A DNA stretch of 64,000 nucleotides from Methylobacterium oryzihabitans (GCF_004004555.2 NZ_SACP01000012.1:123102-187101); one strand, 5' to 3'. Shown: positions 45,870 through 55,626, counted from the stretch's first letter. Notes: generated from the sequence alone by a model not told the origin. Numbers and translations are program-made.

Positions 45870-46090
45870 CGCCGCCGGTCCGCACCGGGCCCGCCGGCCG
45901 GCGACAACCGGGCCTGGGCCGCGCCGCGCCGCGTGTGCTGCCTGACGCTCATCGGGAACTCCCCCTGGCCCTGCGGGCGGCGTCGCCGAAGCTTGGCCGT
46001 ACTCGCTGTCGCAACGCTTCGCTCAAGGGCGCGGTTCCAGGGCTCGACGGGTCCGGACGGCGCGGAATGCGACGGGGCACCGCGATGCAG

Positions 46091-46131
46091 CCGAATCACC
46101 GGGATTCGGCGGCCGAATCGCCGGGGTTCGG
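46091..46131. promoter_or_regulatory. tandem 19-bp palindromes upstream of opgH, probable operator
   Basis: Two near-identical palindromes, CCGAATCACCGGGATTCGG (46091-46109) and CCGAATCGCCGGGGTTCGG (46113-46131), stand 22 bases apart start to start, that is about two helical turns. They lie in the 384-base divergent region between the GT4 gene and opgH. The arrangement suits cooperative binding of two repressor dimers. The rest of the region shows no gene. Confidence 0.6.
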
Positions 46132-46253
46132 CGGCATCCTGTTGCCGACAGGGTTTCCGAATGGTTGCCGGCACATGCACGGCCCGCATGCCCCGCCCCC
46201 GCCGGCGTTCTGGCGCCGTTCAGCCCCCGACACCTAGCAAGACGAGGCCGGAC

Positions 46254-48170
46254 ATGGCAGCACCCGGCCGCCAGAGCCTTCCCTCCCCGCGTCGCGGCCC
46301 CCGCATCGAACCCCCGCCCATGATCGCTCCCGACCTGCCGCACACCGCGTCGCTTCGTGCGCGCCGCCTCGCCCTCGCAGTCCCGACCCTGGCCACCACG
46401 GCGCTCGTCGCGTGGCTGGCCTGCCTCGCCGCGCCGCCGCGCGGCCCGCTCGACGCCGCCGTGCTGGTCCTGTTCGTGCTGGTGATGGCGTGGCAATCCT
46501 ACATCGCGTGGCAATACGCCTACGGGGCGCTCGCCGCCCGGCTCGGCCGGCGGGTGCAGTCGGAGGTCGAGCGCGCCGCGTCCCGGATTCCGGGCGTCGC
46601 AAGCGGGCGCAGCCGCACCGCCGCGGTGGTGGCGATCCACGCCGAGGACCCGGCGGCGGTGTTCGCGGCGATCCGCGTGATGGCCCGCTCCCTCGCCCGG
46701 GGCGGCGGCGACGGCAGCGACCTCGACGTCTTCGTGCTGAGCGACACCCGGGACCCCGCCATCGCCGCCGAGGAGGAGCGACACTACGCCCTGGCGCGGG
46801 AGTGGCGCGCGGCCGCCGGGCCGGGCCTGCCGGCGATCCGCTACCGCCGCCGCGCCGACAACCGCGGCCGCAAGGCCGGCAACATCGACGAGTTCTGCCG
46901 GACCTACGGGCCCGACTACGACTTCATGATCGTGCTCGACGCCGACAGCCTCATGACCGGCGCGACGATGCGCCGGCTGGTGCGGCTGATGGAGGAGAAT
47001 CCCCGCCTCGGCCTGATCCAGACCGTGTCCTACGCCGCCGGGCGCGACACGCTGTTCGCCCGCATCCAGCAATTCGCCGTGCGTCTCTACGCGCCGCTGT
47101 CGATCCGCGCCCTCGACACCTGGCAGGGGCCGGACGGGAGCTACTGGGGCCACAACGCGATCCTGCGGCTCGCCGCCTTCGCCGAGACCGCCGAGCTGCC
47201 GGTGCTGCCCGGCCGGGCGCCGCTCGGCGGCGAGATCCTGTGCCACGACACCGTCGAGGGCGCGCTGTTCCGCCGGGCCGGGTGGGAGCTGCGCCTGCTG
47301 CCCGAGGAGGGCGGCACCTGGGAGGAGATGCCAACCAACCTCGTCGACCTGCTCGGCCGCGAGCGGCGCTGGTGCCAGGGCAACCTCCAGCATCTCGGCG
47401 TCGTCGGCCTGCCCGGCCTCACCGCCGGCAGCCGCTGGCACCTGATCTCCGGCATCCTCGCCTATTGCGTCTCGCCGCTCTGGGTCCTGTTCCTGGCCCT
47501 CGGCACCTGGCAGGCGGCCCGCGACGGCGATCTCGGCCTGCTCGGCTACGGCCTGACCCTCCCGGGCACCGCCGCCCACGCCCTCGCGGCGGTGACGGTC
47601 GCGGTGCTGGCGCTGCCGAAATGTGCCAGCCTCGCCCACGTCCTCCTCGACCGGGAGCGCCGGGCGGCGTTCGGCGGCACCGGGCCGCTGCTCGCCAGCG
47701 CCGCCCTGGAACAGGCGCAGTGGGTGCTGCTGTGGCCGGTCCTGACCCTGTTCAACGCCGGCGCCGTGGTCTCGACCTTCGCCGGCCGGGTTGTGCGCTG
47801 GGACGCCCAGGCCCGCGACGACCGCCGGGTGCCGTGGCGGGAGGCGTGCCGGCTCCAGGTCGACGCGATCGTCGCCGGGGCCCTCCTGGGGGCCGGCCTG
47901 CTCTACGCGGGCGACCCGCTGCTCGGGCTGTGGATGGCCCCGGTCGCCGCCGGCCTGCTGCTCAGCCCGGCGATGAGCGTGCTCACCAGCCGGTCCGACC
48001 TCGGCACCGGCGCCCGCCGGCGGGGCCTGTTCCTGACCGTGGACGACACCGCCCCGGCGCCCGAGCTGCGCGAGCTGGCGAGCCAGCGCGGCCAGCCGCT
48101 GCCGAAGGCGGCCGCCCGCACCCCCGCCGCGCTCCTGGCCGAGGAGGCCGCCTCCGCGCCGCGGGGCTGA
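46254..48170 (+). CDS. opgH: glucans biosynthesis glucosyltransferase H
   Basis: OpgH/MdoH is the inner-membrane synthase of osmoregulated periplasmic glucans. This 638-residue protein has two N-terminal spans (about residues 45-65 and 70-95). A cytoplasmic GT2 domain follows with VLDADSLM (DxD), HDTVEGALFRRAGWE and the ERRWCQGN motif of processive synthases, and then several C-terminal spans. The ATG at 46254 has a GAGG seven bases upstream; ATG 46320 is an alternative. No opgG lies beside it, unlike the enterobacterial operon. Confidence 0.9.
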   Translation: MAAPGRQSLPSPRRGPRIEPPPMIAPDLPHTASLRARRLALAVPTLATTALVAWLACLAAPPRGPLDAAVLVLFVLVMAWQSYIAWQYAYGALAARLGRRVQSEVERAASRIPGVASGRSRTAAVVAIHAEDPAAVFAAIRVMARSLARGGGDGSDLDVFVLSDTRDPAIAAEEERHYALAREWRAAAGPGLPAIRYRRRADNRGRKAGNIDEFCRTYGPDYDFMIVLDADSLMTGATMRRLVRLMEENPRLGLIQTVSYAAGRDTLFARIQQFAVRLYAPLSIRALDTWQGPDGSYWGHNAILRLAAFAETAELPVLPGRAPLGGEILCHDTVEGALFRRAGWELRLLPEEGGTWEEMPTNLVDLLGRERRWCQGNLQHLGVVGLPGLTAGSRWHLISGILAYCVSPLWVLFLALGTWQAARDGDLGLLGYGLTLPGTAAHALAAVTVAVLALPKCASLAHVLLDRERRAAFGGTGPLLASAALEQAQWVLLWPVLTLFNAGAVVSTFAGRVVRWDAQARDDRRVPWREACRLQVDAIVAGALLGAGLLYAGDPLLGLWMAPVAAGLLLSPAMSVLTSRSDLGTGARRRGLFLTVDDTAPAPELRELASQRGQPLPKAAARTPAALLAEEAASAPRG

Positions 48171-48269
48171 ACCCCGCCCCTGCACCCTCCGCAGGCGTCC
48201 CATGCGGCCCCGCGGCTGATACCTCCCCCCGCTCCCGCCTTATGCTGCGCTGCAGCAACGGGAGCCGAC

Positions 48270-49454
48270 ATGCAGCACACCCTCCGGGCCGGGGCCGACG
48301 CCGCGCGCCCCTCCGCCACCCTCGCGCTCGTCGCGCTCGCGGTGGCGTCGTTCGGCATCGGCACCACCGAGTTCGTCATCATGGGCCTGCTGCCCGAGAT
48401 GGCGACCGACCTCGGCGTCACCATCCCGCAGGCGGGGCTGCTGGTCTCGGCCTACGCGCTCAGCGTCACCTTCGGGTCGCCGGTGGTGGCGGTGCTGGTG
48501 GCGCGACTCGACCGGCGCCGGGCGCTGCTGGCGTTGGTCGGCCTGTTCATCCTCGGCAACGCCCTGTGCGCCCTCGCCTCGGGCTACGGCCTCCTGATGC
48601 TCGCCCGCATCGTCACCGCCCTGTGCCACGGCGCCTTCTTCGGCCTCGGCTCGGTGGTGGCGGCCGACCTCGTGCCGCCGCACCGCAAGGCCAGCGCCAT
48701 CGCGGCGATGTTCACCGGCCTGACGCTGGCCAACGTGCTCGGCGTCCCGTTCGGCACCGCGCTCGGCCACGCTTACGGCTGGCGCGCGACCTTCGCGGCG
48801 GTGGTCGGCATCGGGCTCGTCGCGGCGCTGGCGCTGCTGGCATGGCTGCCGCGCCGCCTGCCGGCGGAGGGCGGCGATCTTCTCGCCGAGGCCCGGGTGC
48901 TGCGCCGGCCGCAGGTGCTGCTGGCGATGCTGCTCAGCGTGCTGGCGTCGGCCAGCCTGTTCAGCGTGTTCACCTACGTGGCGCCGCTGCTCGCCGCCAC
49001 CGCCGGGGCGACGCCGAACCAGATCACCGGGATCCTGCTGCTGTTCGGCGTCGGCCTGACGCTGGGCAACATGCTCGGCGGCCGGCTCGGCGACTGGCGG
49101 CTGATGCCCTCGGTGATCGGCCTCGCGGTGGCGCTGGTCGCGACCCTGCTGGCGCTGGTGCCGGCGAGCGCCGGGCTGATTCCGGCGACCGCGGTGATCG
49201 GCTTGTGGGGCATCCTCGCCTTCGCGCTGGTGGCGCCGCTGCAGATGCGGGTGCTGAACGCCGCCGAGGGCGCCCGGGCGCTGGCCTCGACGGTCAACCA
49301 GGGCGCGTTCAACTTCGGCAACGCCGCCGGCGCCTGGATCGGCGGCGTCGCGATCGACGCCGGCCTCGCCTACGGCACCCTGCCGGTGCTCGGCGCCGGG
49401 CTCGCCGCCGCGGTGGCGGCGGTCGGCATCGTGGCGCTCAGGATGGATCGCTGA
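48270..49454 (+). CDS. MFS exporter, AraJ/DHA1-type
   Basis: This 394-residue protein has twelve predicted membrane spans. Near the N-terminus it carries ASFGIGTTEFVIMGLLPEMA, the hallmark of the AraJ/YdhP group of drug:H+ antiporters (DHA1), and LDRRRALLALVGLF as the loop 2-3 motif. Members export sugars or drugs; the substrate is not evident here. It is about 100 bases downstream of opgH and might share its transcript. Confidence 0.88.
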   Translation: MQHTLRAGADAARPSATLALVALAVASFGIGTTEFVIMGLLPEMATDLGVTIPQAGLLVSAYALSVTFGSPVVAVLVARLDRRRALLALVGLFILGNALCALASGYGLLMLARIVTALCHGAFFGLGSVVAADLVPPHRKASAIAAMFTGLTLANVLGVPFGTALGHAYGWRATFAAVVGIGLVAALALLAWLPRRLPAEGGDLLAEARVLRRPQVLLAMLLSVLASASLFSVFTYVAPLLAATAGATPNQITGILLLFGVGLTLGNMLGGRLGDWRLMPSVIGLAVALVATLLALVPASAGLIPATAVIGLWGILAFALVAPLQMRVLNAAEGARALASTVNQGAFNFGNAAGAWIGGVAIDAGLAYGTLPVLGAGLAAAVAAVGIVALRMDR

Positions 49455-49463
49455 GCCCGCGCC

Positions 49464-50108
49464 TCAGCCCGGCGCCCCCGGCTGGTTCCTCGGATGCGCC
49501 CTGGCGAAGGCGTCCTGGGACAGGCACTCCTCGGCAATGCGCCGCACGGTGGGATAGGGCGCGGTGTCGACGCCGAAGATCGCGGTACCGACCCACAGGC
49601 TGACGAGGCACAGGTCGGCATGGCTGACCGCGTCGCCCTGGCAGTAGCGGCCGGTTCCGGGCTCCTGCGTCAGGCGCGTCTCCAGGGTCGCGAGCCCGGT
49701 GCCGAACCAGTGCCGCAGCCACTCGCGCATCGTTGCGTCCGGCAGGCCGAGCGTGTCGGTGAGGTAGCGGCGCACCCGCGGCACGTAGAGCGGATGGCTG
49801 TCGCAGGCCACCGCCTGCGCGAGCGACCGGGCGCGCGCCCGCGCCCGCGGATCGCGCGGCAGCAAGGGCGGCTCGGGATGGGTCTCCTCGAGGTAGTCGA
49901 GGATCGCCAGCGACTGGGTCAGGGGCGGCCCGTCGCCGTCGAAGAAGGCCGGCACCGCGCCCTGCGGGTTGATCGCCCGGAACTCCGGCCGGTGCTGGTC
50001 GCCGGCATCGAGGTCGATGAGGGTCTCCTCGTAGGGGAGTCCCTTCAGGTTGAGGGCGATGCGCACCCGGAAGGCGGCGGCCGAGCGCCAATTGCCGATC
50101 ATCCGCAT
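49464..50108 (-). CDS. zeta-class glutathione S-transferase / maleylacetoacetate isomerase-like
   Basis: This 214-residue protein has an N-terminal thioredoxin-like domain with FRVRIALNLKGLPYEE and INPQGAVPAFFD, and a C-terminal helical domain with HADLCLVSLW, which matches the zeta class. The catalytic motif SSCSWRVRIAL of true maleylacetoacetate isomerases is SAAAFRVRIAL here, so the second Ser and the Cys are lost and the isomerase activity is doubtful. The ATG at 50108 gives the normal length. Confidence 0.8.
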   Translation of the reverse strand: MRMIGNWRSAAAFRVRIALNLKGLPYEETLIDLDAGDQHRPEFRAINPQGAVPAFFDGDGPPLTQSLAILDYLEETHPEPPLLPRDPRARARARSLAQAVACDSHPLYVPRVRRYLTDTLGLPDATMREWLRHWFGTGLATLETRLTQEPGTGRYCQGDAVSHADLCLVSLWVGTAIFGVDTAPYPTVRRIAEECLSQDAFARAHPRNQPGAPG

Positions 50109-50682
50109 CGCGCTGCTCCGCTGGGTGGTTAGATCCTGGCAGCTTGCCGTTGACCCTGACGCGGCATGCGATGGCTCAGGAGCGTGGCGGGTCTCACTCC
50201 CGTGCGTGTGCAGGCGTCGAAACGGTTCAGACCACGCTGAGAGGTCGGCCGACGGATCGTTCCAGTTGAAATGTGGCATCCATGTGGAAGCCTGGCGAGG
50301 CGCCTGGAACTGGCCTTCTTTCGAGTATCCCAATCGCATATAAGATAATGATATGATTAGAGATATGAGAAATAGCGCTATATGTCGAATTTTTAAGGAA
50401 AAAACTGTTTGCAGATCAAATTTTTATAGAGATTATAATTAGAAAATCCTATATACCGACCGATATATTTAATTTGCTGCATTTTCAAGCGATCTGAATC
50501 ATGTACAAAAGACATACTAAGCTGCGGTCGAATCAAACCGCTTGCAATATCTTAGATCACACTGCATGATACGTCGTCCGAGAGAAATCATCAAGGTCAT
50601 TATATATTTTATATTGAGATGTTGTACGTAAGCTCATCAGAATGCGCATCCCATGTTATCACAATAAAAGGATGGAACAATT
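50109..50682. other. non-coding region leading into an AT-rich island
   Basis: The first ~230 bases have chromosomal GC and no gene. From about 50340 the DNA becomes strongly AT-rich without an open frame of note until 50683. It presumably holds the promoter of the hydrolase-acyltransferase gene. The abrupt shift near 50340 marks the probable left edge of acquired DNA; no direct repeats or integrase were found. Confidence 0.5.
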
Positions 50683-52158
50683 TTGAATAAGCCCGGTGTA
50701 TTAATTTTAATCCACGGCGTACTTAGCAGCCCAGCATCTTGGACTAATTTAGTGGAATATTTGCAAGAAGATATTTATATAAAAAAATTTTTTGATATTG
50801 AGTTATTTACATATCCAACGCCGGCATATCGCCTCAATCCCTTAAAGCGCATTCCTAATTTTAGTGATATCGCAGATAGATTAACCACGGCCCTCAGAGA
50901 AGATAAAAAATACAGGGACAAAACTTGCATTGTCCTAGTTGGTCATAGTCAAGGCGGCTTGATCATCCAGCGGTTCATTGCTGATGCTGTAAGGAATGCA
51001 CGTGCAAGTGACGAACTGAGCCGGATTCGTGGGGTTGTCTTGCTTGCCACACCTAACAATGGCTCGGAATTATTTTTGAGCGCACGCCGTGCACTTGGAA
51101 TGCTCATACGGCACCCGCAAGAAAAATACTTGCGACCTTTCAATGAACAGATCGCGGAGGTCCATTCATTAATATTAAATAGAATTATATATACACATCG
51201 CTCATCAAGCACAAGCCATCCGATACGTTTCGATGTTTATACGGGAGATGAAGATGGCGTTGTACCTGCCCATAGCGCCAGAGGAATGTTTCCAAATGTA
51301 GGAACATTGCCTGGCGATCATTCCTCAATTATTCGTCCGATTAAATCTAATGATACGATTATTAATGCCTTATCCGATGCTTGTTATCGCGCTTTCAATA
51401 CAACAAATCCAGATGCAACTATTTTGCGAACCGAATTCCTAGATCCCAAAAACAGAAAAGATGTTGAAGAGACAGAAACTCTACTGGGAAGTAATTTTCT
51501 CTCATATCAAAACGTGAGTTCAGAAGATTTTCGTTATTGGCTCAATAATTACGAGCACACATTTGGACTGCCAATGCGAGTTTTGCTAGCGAGGCAGGAT
51601 GAAACTATAGCAGGAATGCTAATGTTTCATGAAAGCATGGCTGACAATATGATAGTTATTGACTACATCGCATGTCGTAGTGAGGCTGAATTCCAACATA
51701 TTCCTTTTCAAAAGCTGGTTAGACAGCTGCGATCACGCGCATCCTCTGTAGGAATTTCATCTGTCGTTTTTGAACTTCAGAACCCTTCCTACCTCAAAGG
51801 CTCGGAGGCAGCACGCGCTCGCGCTCGTATACGTAGGTTTCAATCACTTGGAGCTCGTTGCATAGTTAATTTGCGCTATCAGGCGCCAAATATGGACGAA
51901 TTTGGCAGCATTGCAGAGGAAAGCTCTTATTTCCTTATGCACGTGTCTGCTGGAGCGCAACCGGAGACGCTAAGTCGCTCCCGAGTGCAAAAGATTGTAC
52001 AATTTCTTTATACTGTCTGGTATCGCAACTGGTTTTCGCGCCGATTCGGCGCTTCTCAAAATGAACTCGATGAATATGTAGATAATATATACAGACGAGT
52101 TGCGGGTATAGATGCCGATCTGCCAGATAAAATGCCTCTCGAATATCTTGATATTTGA
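50683..52158 (+). CDS. alpha/beta hydrolase fused to a GNAT-like domain, AT-rich orphan
   Basis: This is a 491-residue two-domain protein. Residues 1-240 are an alpha/beta hydrolase: oxyanion motif HG at 11-12, nucleophile Ser89 in VGHSQGG, likely Asp191 in GDEDGVVP and His213 in GDHSS, the pattern of lipases and PGAP1-like esterases. Residues ~250-410 look like a GNAT acyltransferase (VLLARQDETIAGMLMF, then IDYIACRS, a helix with KLVRQLRSRA, and FQSLGARCI). The last ~80 residues are unassigned. The start is TTG at 50683 with AAAAGGA about ten bases upstream. Composition is unlike any neighbour except the prophage SEC-C gene. Confidence 0.75.
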   Translation: MNKPGVLILIHGVLSSPASWTNLVEYLQEDIYIKKFFDIELFTYPTPAYRLNPLKRIPNFSDIADRLTTALREDKKYRDKTCIVLVGHSQGGLIIQRFIADAVRNARASDELSRIRGVVLLATPNNGSELFLSARRALGMLIRHPQEKYLRPFNEQIAEVHSLILNRIIYTHRSSSTSHPIRFDVYTGDEDGVVPAHSARGMFPNVGTLPGDHSSIIRPIKSNDTIINALSDACYRAFNTTNPDATILRTEFLDPKNRKDVEETETLLGSNFLSYQNVSSEDFRYWLNNYEHTFGLPMRVLLARQDETIAGMLMFHESMADNMIVIDYIACRSEAEFQHIPFQKLVRQLRSRASSVGISSVVFELQNPSYLKGSEAARARARIRRFQSLGARCIVNLRYQAPNMDEFGSIAEESSYFLMHVSAGAQPETLSRSRVQKIVQFLYTVWYRNWFSRRFGASQNELDEYVDNIYRRVAGIDADLPDKMPLEYLDI

Positions 52159-52466
52159 TATAAATATCAAAACTTATACCTATCTAGTCGGAAATTTTGA
52201 TTGCATCAAATACTGTCACCGAATTTACATATATCACAATTTTGCGCTCCACGATATTTGCGTGATCAAGTTCAGATTGATACACCATCTCACATAAGAT
52301 CAATTTGGTCAGGCGATATCGACTCCGCCCAGGGCGATGACGAAGCCACCGACAATCTAGCCTCAGACGGTCGGATCTCTGTCAGCGGCGGCAGCGTTCC
52401 GGCTGCCCCTCCGCCAATCAGCTGGTAGTGGACTCACGGCGAGAGCGTGAGAGCGGCGCCCGCAAC
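52159..52466. other. AT-rich tail of the island, no gene
   Basis: AT-rich sequence continues to about 52310 and then returns to high GC. No open frame has coding character. The change near 52310-52440 marks the probable right edge of the acquired segment. No repeat matching the left edge was found by eye. Confidence 0.4.
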
Positions 52467-52835
52467 TCACAACAGCCAGATGAACCCTCCGAGCCCGAGC
52501 CCCGCGACGATGATGAACCCGCTGTAGAGGGTCAGGACGACGTTGGTGCGGTTGTGGGCGTAGCCGAGCTTCCGGGCGGCGAAGCGCCAGCGGTCGCGGG
52601 ATTCGGCGCGGCGGGCGGTGGCGATGTCCTTCGGCGACAGGCCGTTGCCGCCGGCCTCCTCGCAGGTCCCGAGCATCGCCATGCCGGGGTCGAACACCTC
52701 GACCTTGTCGCCGCTGCGGCCGGAATCGATGTCGCCCTTCAACATCGCGGTGTTCGGCTTGGCGGCGTCGAGCGGCGCGGGCGTGTCGCCGCGCTGCGCG
52801 GACAGGTGGGGCGGAACGTCGGTCTCGAAGGCCAT
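52467..52835 (-). CDS. small conserved-type protein with C-terminal membrane span
   Basis: This 122-residue protein is polar in its first ~95 residues, with a DKVEVFDPGMAMLGT segment and an Arg-rich RRAESRDRWRFAARKLGY stretch. One membrane span (about residues 98-121) ends at the C-terminus, so it is tail-anchored. I do not recognise the family. The ATG at 52835 is chosen because the frame upstream looks non-coding. It stands alone. Confidence 0.6.
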   Translation of the reverse strand: MAFETDVPPHLSAQRGDTPAPLDAAKPNTAMLKGDIDSGRSGDKVEVFDPGMAMLGTCEEAGGNGLSPKDIATARRAESRDRWRFAARKLGYAHNRTNVVLTLYSGFIIVAGLGLGGFIWLL

Positions 52836-52978
52836 CGTCTTGGGTCTCGCGGTCGATCGAATCGTCCCGACCAACCCGCGGCGACGGAGCGGCGTTCCTG
52901 GCGCGCCGTTGCGCCGCGCGGCCGCCTGCCGGCGAACCGATCGCCGCCGACGCGGTTGACCCTGCGGAGGTCGCCGTG

Positions 52979-53158
52979 ATGAAGAACCCTGCCCTCAGCC
53001 TGTGGCTGTCGTCCGCCAACCGCGCCGCCGGCTGGTGGATGGGCCATGCCGCCAACGCCGTGCGCCGCCAGCAGCGGGCGGCTTTGTCCGCGGCGACCAA
53101 GTCCGCCACCGGAGCGAAGCCGAAGCGACGGCGCCGGCCGGCCCGCAAGAAAGCCTGA
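52979..53158 (+). CDS. small basic hypothetical protein
   Basis: This 59-residue protein starts MKNPALSLWLSSANRAAGWW and ends in a strongly basic Lys/Arg/Pro tail. Similar short proteins with an N-terminal NPxLSLWLS motif and a basic tail occur in rhizobia; no function is known. An in-frame GTG lies one codon upstream, but GGAGG at 52966-52970 favours the ATG at 52979. Confidence 0.6.
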   Translation: MKNPALSLWLSSANRAAGWWMGHAANAVRRQQRAALSAATKSATGAKPKRRRRPARKKA

Positions 53159-53176
53159 GCGGGCCCGGCCGGAGGG

Positions 53177-54037
53177 TCAGTGCGACAGGATGCGCGAGAG
53201 GAATTGCTGCGCGCGCTCGCTGCGCGGGCTGCCGAAGAAGTCCTCCTTGTGGGCGTCCTCGACGATCTCGCCCTTGTCCATGAAGATCACCCGGTTGGCG
53301 ACCTTGCGGGCGAAGCCCATCTCGTGGGTGACGACCATCATGGTCATCCCCTCGCGGGCGAGTTCGACCATCACGTCGAGCACCTCGCCGACCATCTCGG
53401 GATCGAGGGCCGAGGTCGGCTCGTCGAACAGCATCACGATCGGGTTCATCGCGAGCGCCCGCGCGATGGCGACGCGCTGCTGCTGACCGCCCGAGAGCTG
53501 GCCCGGGAACTTGTGGGCATGGGCCTTGAGCCCGACCCGCTCCAGCAGCGCCAGCCCCTTGGCCACCGCCTCGTCCTTGCCGCGGCCGAGCACCTTGCGC
53601 TGGGCGAGGCTGAGGTTGTCGGTGATCGTCAGGTGCGGGAACAGCTCGAAGTGCTGGAACACCATGCCGACCCGCGAGCGCAGCTTGGGCAGGTTGGTCT
53701 TCCGGTTGGCGACCTGGGTGCCGTCGACGGTGATCTGGCCCTTCTGGAACGGCTCGAGGGCGTTGACGCACTTGATGAGCGTCGACTTGCCCGAGCCCGA
53801 GGGGCCGCAGACCACCACCACCTCGCCCTTGCGGGTCGCGGTGGTGCAGTTGGTCAGCACCTGGAAGTCGCCGTACCACTTGCTGACGTTGTCGATGGCG
53901 ATCATCGGGGTGCCGGGCGCGGCCTGGGTGGCGGCCGGCGTGGCGAGCGGCGCCGTCACCGGGCCGGTCGGCGGCACCTCCAGGGATGAGGCCGGATTCG
54001 GGGCGGGAGCGGCCGGGGGCATCGCGGACGAGGTCAT
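53177..54037 (-). CDS. gltL: glutamate/aspartate ABC transporter ATP-binding protein
   Basis: This ABC ATPase has the Walker A motif [11 protein letters not shown]-loop VFQHFELFP, signature LSGGQQQR and Walker [17 protein letters not shown], as in polar amino-acid importers. The first 44 residues are an unusual Ala/Pro-rich leader before [12 protein letters not shown], and a start at 53905 would give the usual 242 residues. The 54037 start keeps a short 16-base gap to the permease gene. It is the last gene of gltI-gltJ-gltK-gltL. Confidence 0.9.
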   Translation of the reverse strand: MTSSAMPPAAPAPNPASSLEVPPTGPVTAPLATPAATQAAPGTPMIAIDNVSKWYGDFQVLTNCTTATRKGEVVVVCGPSGSGKSTLIKCVNALEPFQKGQITVDGTQVANRKTNLPKLRSRVGMVFQHFELFPHLTITDNLSLAQRKVLGRGKDEAVAKGLALLERVGLKAHAHKFPGQLSGGQQQRVAIARALAMNPIVMLFDEPTSALDPEMVGEVLDVMVELAREGMTMMVVTHEMGFARKVANRVIFMDKGEIVEDAHKEDFFGSPRSERAQQFLSRILSH

Positions 54038-54053
54038 GGGCGGGATCCCGAAG

Positions 54054-54746
54054 TCAGCGGATGATGGCGACGCGGCGCTGCAGGCGGCGCACCAGCAGCG
54101 AGGCGATGAAGCAGATCGTGAAGTAGACCACCGCCGCGAAGAGATACATCTCGACGAGGCGGCCGTCGCGCTGCGCGACCTTCGAGGCGGCGCCGAGGAA
54201 GTCGGTGATCGACAGCACGTAGACGAGCGAGGTGTCCTGGAACAGCACGATGGTCTGGGTCAGCAGCACCGGCAGCATGTTGCGGAAGGCCTGGGGCAGG
54301 ATGACGTTGCCCATCGACTGCCAGTAGGTCAGGCCGAGCGCCGAGGCCGCCGCCGCCTGTCCCTTGGGGATCGACTGGATGCCGGCGCGCATGATCTCGG
54401 AGAAGTACGCCGCCTCGAACAGCGTGAAGGTGATGAGCGAGGACGAGAACGCGCCGACCTGGATCGGCCGCTCGGCCCCGGTGAGCCACTGCCCGATATA
54501 CGGCACCAGGAAGTAGAACCAGAAGATCACCAGCACCAGCGGCAGCGAGCGCATGAAGTTGACGTAGATCTTGGCGACCTGCGGCAGGCCCGGGATCCCG
54601 GACAGCCGCATCATCGCGATCAGGGTGCCGAGCACCACGCCGCCGACCGCGGCCAGCGCGGTCAGCGTCAGGGTGAAGGTCATGCCGTCCAGGAACAGGT
54701 ACGGCAGGGCGTTCAGGATGACCTTGAAGTCGAAATCAGCGAACAT
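54054..54746 (-). CDS. gltK: glutamate/aspartate ABC transporter permease
   Basis: This 230-residue HisM/GlnP-family permease starts [21 protein letters not shown] and contains the coupling-loop motif [24 protein letters not shown]. It has about five membrane spans and pairs with the other permease subunit and the ATPase. It lies between gltJ and gltL. Confidence 0.9.
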   Translation of the reverse strand: MFADFDFKVILNALPYLFLDGMTFTLTLTALAAVGGVVLGTLIAMMRLSGIPGLPQVAKIYVNFMRSLPLVLVIFWFYFLVPYIGQWLTGAERPIQVGAFSSSLITFTLFEAAYFSEIMRAGIQSIPKGQAAAASALGLTYWQSMGNVILPQAFRNMLPVLLTQTIVLFQDTSLVYVLSITDFLGAASKVAQRDGRLVEMYLFAAVVYFTICFIASLLVRRLQRRVAIIR

Positions 54747-54777
54747 CGGAGGGCTCTGCCGTCTGGATCAAGGACAA

Positions 54778-55497
54778 TCAGCGACCCGGCACCGCGAAGC
54801 GGCGCTCCAGCATGCCGGAGACGGTCACGACCACGAGGTTGATGAGGATGTACAGGATCGTCGCGGCGGTGAACGCCTCGAACACCTGGAACGAGAATTC
54901 CTGCATCGAGCGGGCGCGAGCGGTGAGTTCGAGCAGCCCGATCGTCAGCGCCACCGACGTGTTCTTCAGGTTGTTGAGGAACTCCGAGGTCATCGGCGGC
55001 AGGATGATGCGGTAGGCGTTGGGCAGCAGCACGTAGCGGTAGGTCTGGGCGGTGGTGAGCCCGAGCGCCGTGCCGGCCATGCGCTGGCCCCGCGGCAGGG
55101 CCTGGATGCCGGCCCGCACCTGCTCGGCGACCCGCGAGGCGGTGAAGAAGCCGAGGCAGACGACCGCGGTGTAGAACGGGGCGTTCGGCAGCTGCTTGAG
55201 CCAGGTCCCCCAGGATTCCGGCAGCACCTCCGGCAGCACGAAGAACCACAGGAACATCTGCACGAGGAGCGGGACGTTGCGGAACAGCTCGACATAGGCG
55301 TTGCCGACCGCCTGGGCGGCCCGGCTCGGCAGGGTGCGCAGCACGCCGACCACCGAGCCGATCGCGAAGGCGATGACCCAGGCGCAGAGCGCGGTGACGA
55401 TCGTCCACATCAGCCCCGAGAGCAGCATGTCGGCATAGGTGCCGGTGCCCTCGGGCGATAGGTCGAAGAAGATGCCCCAGTTCCAGTTGTAGTTCAT
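54778..55497 (-). CDS. gltJ: glutamate/aspartate ABC transporter permease
   Basis: This 239-residue permease opens MNYNWNWGIFF, which is characteristic of GltJ, and has the coupling motif EQVRAGIQALPRGQRMAGTALGLT. It has about five membrane spans. The ATG at 55497 is chosen over an open frame reaching 55641, which runs through the intergenic stem-loop area. It is separated from gltI by 168 bases. Confidence 0.91.
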   Translation of the reverse strand: MNYNWNWGIFFDLSPEGTGTYADMLLSGLMWTIVTALCAWVIAFAIGSVVGVLRTLPSRAAQAVGNAYVELFRNVPLLVQMFLWFFVLPEVLPESWGTWLKQLPNAPFYTAVVCLGFFTASRVAEQVRAGIQALPRGQRMAGTALGLTTAQTYRYVLLPNAYRIILPPMTSEFLNNLKNTSVALTIGLLELTARARSMQEFSFQVFEAFTAATILYILINLVVVTVSGMLERRFAVPGR

Positions 55498-55626
55498 GCC
55501 TCGCCCCAGGACGGTCCTCTTCGGGGGTGTCGTCGCCCGTCGGCGCCGATGCTTAACCGTTTCCACCGGCTCCGGAAGGCCGGTGCGGGCCCGGCGACGG
55601 GCTGTCACCGGGTATTTTGCGGGAAC

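Noticed and set aside
44796..46253. Upstream extension of opgH to a 1124-residue protein
   Set aside because: It runs antisense through the GT4 gene and the tandem palindromes; OpgH proteins are normally about 600-850 residues.
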